A stretch of DNA of 64,000 nt from Escarpia spicata (taxonomy: Eukaryota; Annelida; Polychaeta; Sabellida; Siboglinidae): contig OZ023213.1 in NCBI GenBank assembly GCA_963995525.1, forward strand, positions 50,592,987 to 50,656,986, read 5' to 3'. Every line of letters starts with the position of its first letter. Positions within the stretch are counted from its first letter, which is position 1. The notes beneath the pieces were generated by a model. It worked only from the letters and a program-made list of their open reading frames with translations, did no database searches and was not told the origin of the DNA. This document shows positions 63,400 to 64,000 of this stretch, piece after piece. Made by a program: the position numbers and the translations under genes.

Positions 63400-64000
63400 T
63401 CGAAGTTATCGTGGCCGTTGAAGCGGGATTCCTTCAAACATGACGTCATCGTCCGATGCTGTTTCGTAGATATCACTTGGGCTGCCGGTATCGAAGCTAC
63501 GTCGGATAGTAGCGACTTTGTCCATATAAAAGTCACCGAAAGTAGTCGCTAATTGTTCGGCCGATTCATGGATTGGTAAGATTACGTGTCCCGTGTACGT
63601 CACCAATCAAATGTCACGTTAATTTGAAAAGATGTTTCTGATCCTTGCCGCAGTCACTGATCTTTGCAGAAAACAACGTTTTCTTCGCACTGATCATCAG
63701 TTTGTTAAATACATTACATTGCTCCCCGAATAGCCGCCGATGAACGGTGAGTTTGGTTCGCCGCCATACCCTCTCTGCGCGCGTGTTTGGTGTGTCTCGG
63801 TTCATTTGAATATTACTGCGCGTTTGGTCTCGGTGTTATCAACTCTCTTTGGACGGAAGGGTGTTGGTCGACAACCGCTTCAATTCCCGTAGTATAGGCG
63901 TGTACAAGTTCATTTAGCGGCTTATCAGTGTTGTTAAAAATTGGAGTTAAATCCTTGATAAATTCCGGAATACAAATGTCCCGAAGCTTCCTGAAAATGA
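63400..64000 (-). pseudogene. CR1/Jockey-like non-LTR retrotransposon fragment, degraded
   Basis: The minus strand has successive pieces typical of the region just before the reverse transcriptase in CR1/Jockey-type ORF2: VDQHPSVQRELITPRP, ERVWRRTKLTVHRRLF, FSAKISDCGKDQKHLF and LPIHESAEQLATTFGDFYMD. They lie in different frames and are interrupted by stop codons and small indels near 63815 and 63610, so the copy is dead. It enters from the right edge; no intact reverse transcriptase motif is in the window. Confidence 0.7.

Overview
The window is nuclear DNA of an animal, most likely a marine invertebrate. The evidence is long introns with GT-AG boundaries, many minisatellites, tRNA-derived SINEs, short inverted-repeat transposons and a degraded CR1/Jockey-like retrotransposon. 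The protein families and the SINE tail fit a mollusc or another lophotrochozoan, but the sequence alone does not fix the taxon.

Only two protein-coding genes are supported. They lie head to head, with 448 bp between their start codons (19400-19847). The minus-strand gene (start codon at 19399, reading left and leaving the window at position 1) is the N-terminal half of TRIM37, an E3 ubiquitin ligase of the RING/B-box/coiled-coil/MATH type. Nine exons encode the first 326 residues in perfect phase. The plus-strand gene (19848-59315) is a complete Ttd14-like gene (TRPL translocation defect protein 14 family: P-loop NTPase followed by a CYTH-like domain). Thirteen exons sum to 1305 nt, encoding 434 residues and a stop, again with every phase closing.

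Layout: 1-5940 is a 21-bp satellite with a 2163-bp higher-order period in TRIM37 intron 9. 5945-19399 holds TRIM37 exons 9 to 1 with arrays, two SINEs, a fragment of a third, MITEs and a 0.69-kb foldback. 19400-19847 is the shared promoter. 19848-59315 is Ttd14, whose introns carry about 18 tandem arrays. 59316-63140 is 3' flank with no further recognisable gene. 63150-64000 is retrotransposon debris.

The most unusual property is that many minisatellites sit at splice sites and are made from the exon-intron boundary itself. Exon edges with their acceptor or donor have been amplified 2 to 36 times (TRIM37 exons 9, 8, 5, 4 and 2; Ttd14 exons 5, 7, 8 and 13), which leaves rows of near-identical decoy splice sites. 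At Ttd14 exon 13 the array is 35 perfect 24-bp units, all open in the coding frame, so use of upstream acceptors would insert multiples of 8 residues into the CYTH domain. A second clear case of repeat birth is a dispersed element present once unexpanded (about 47.9-48.2 kb) and once with an internal 58-bp segment expanded to 38 copies (40.1-42.6 kb). All exon calls rest on conceptual translation, splice-site inspection and remembered family conservation; no search or transcript data were available.
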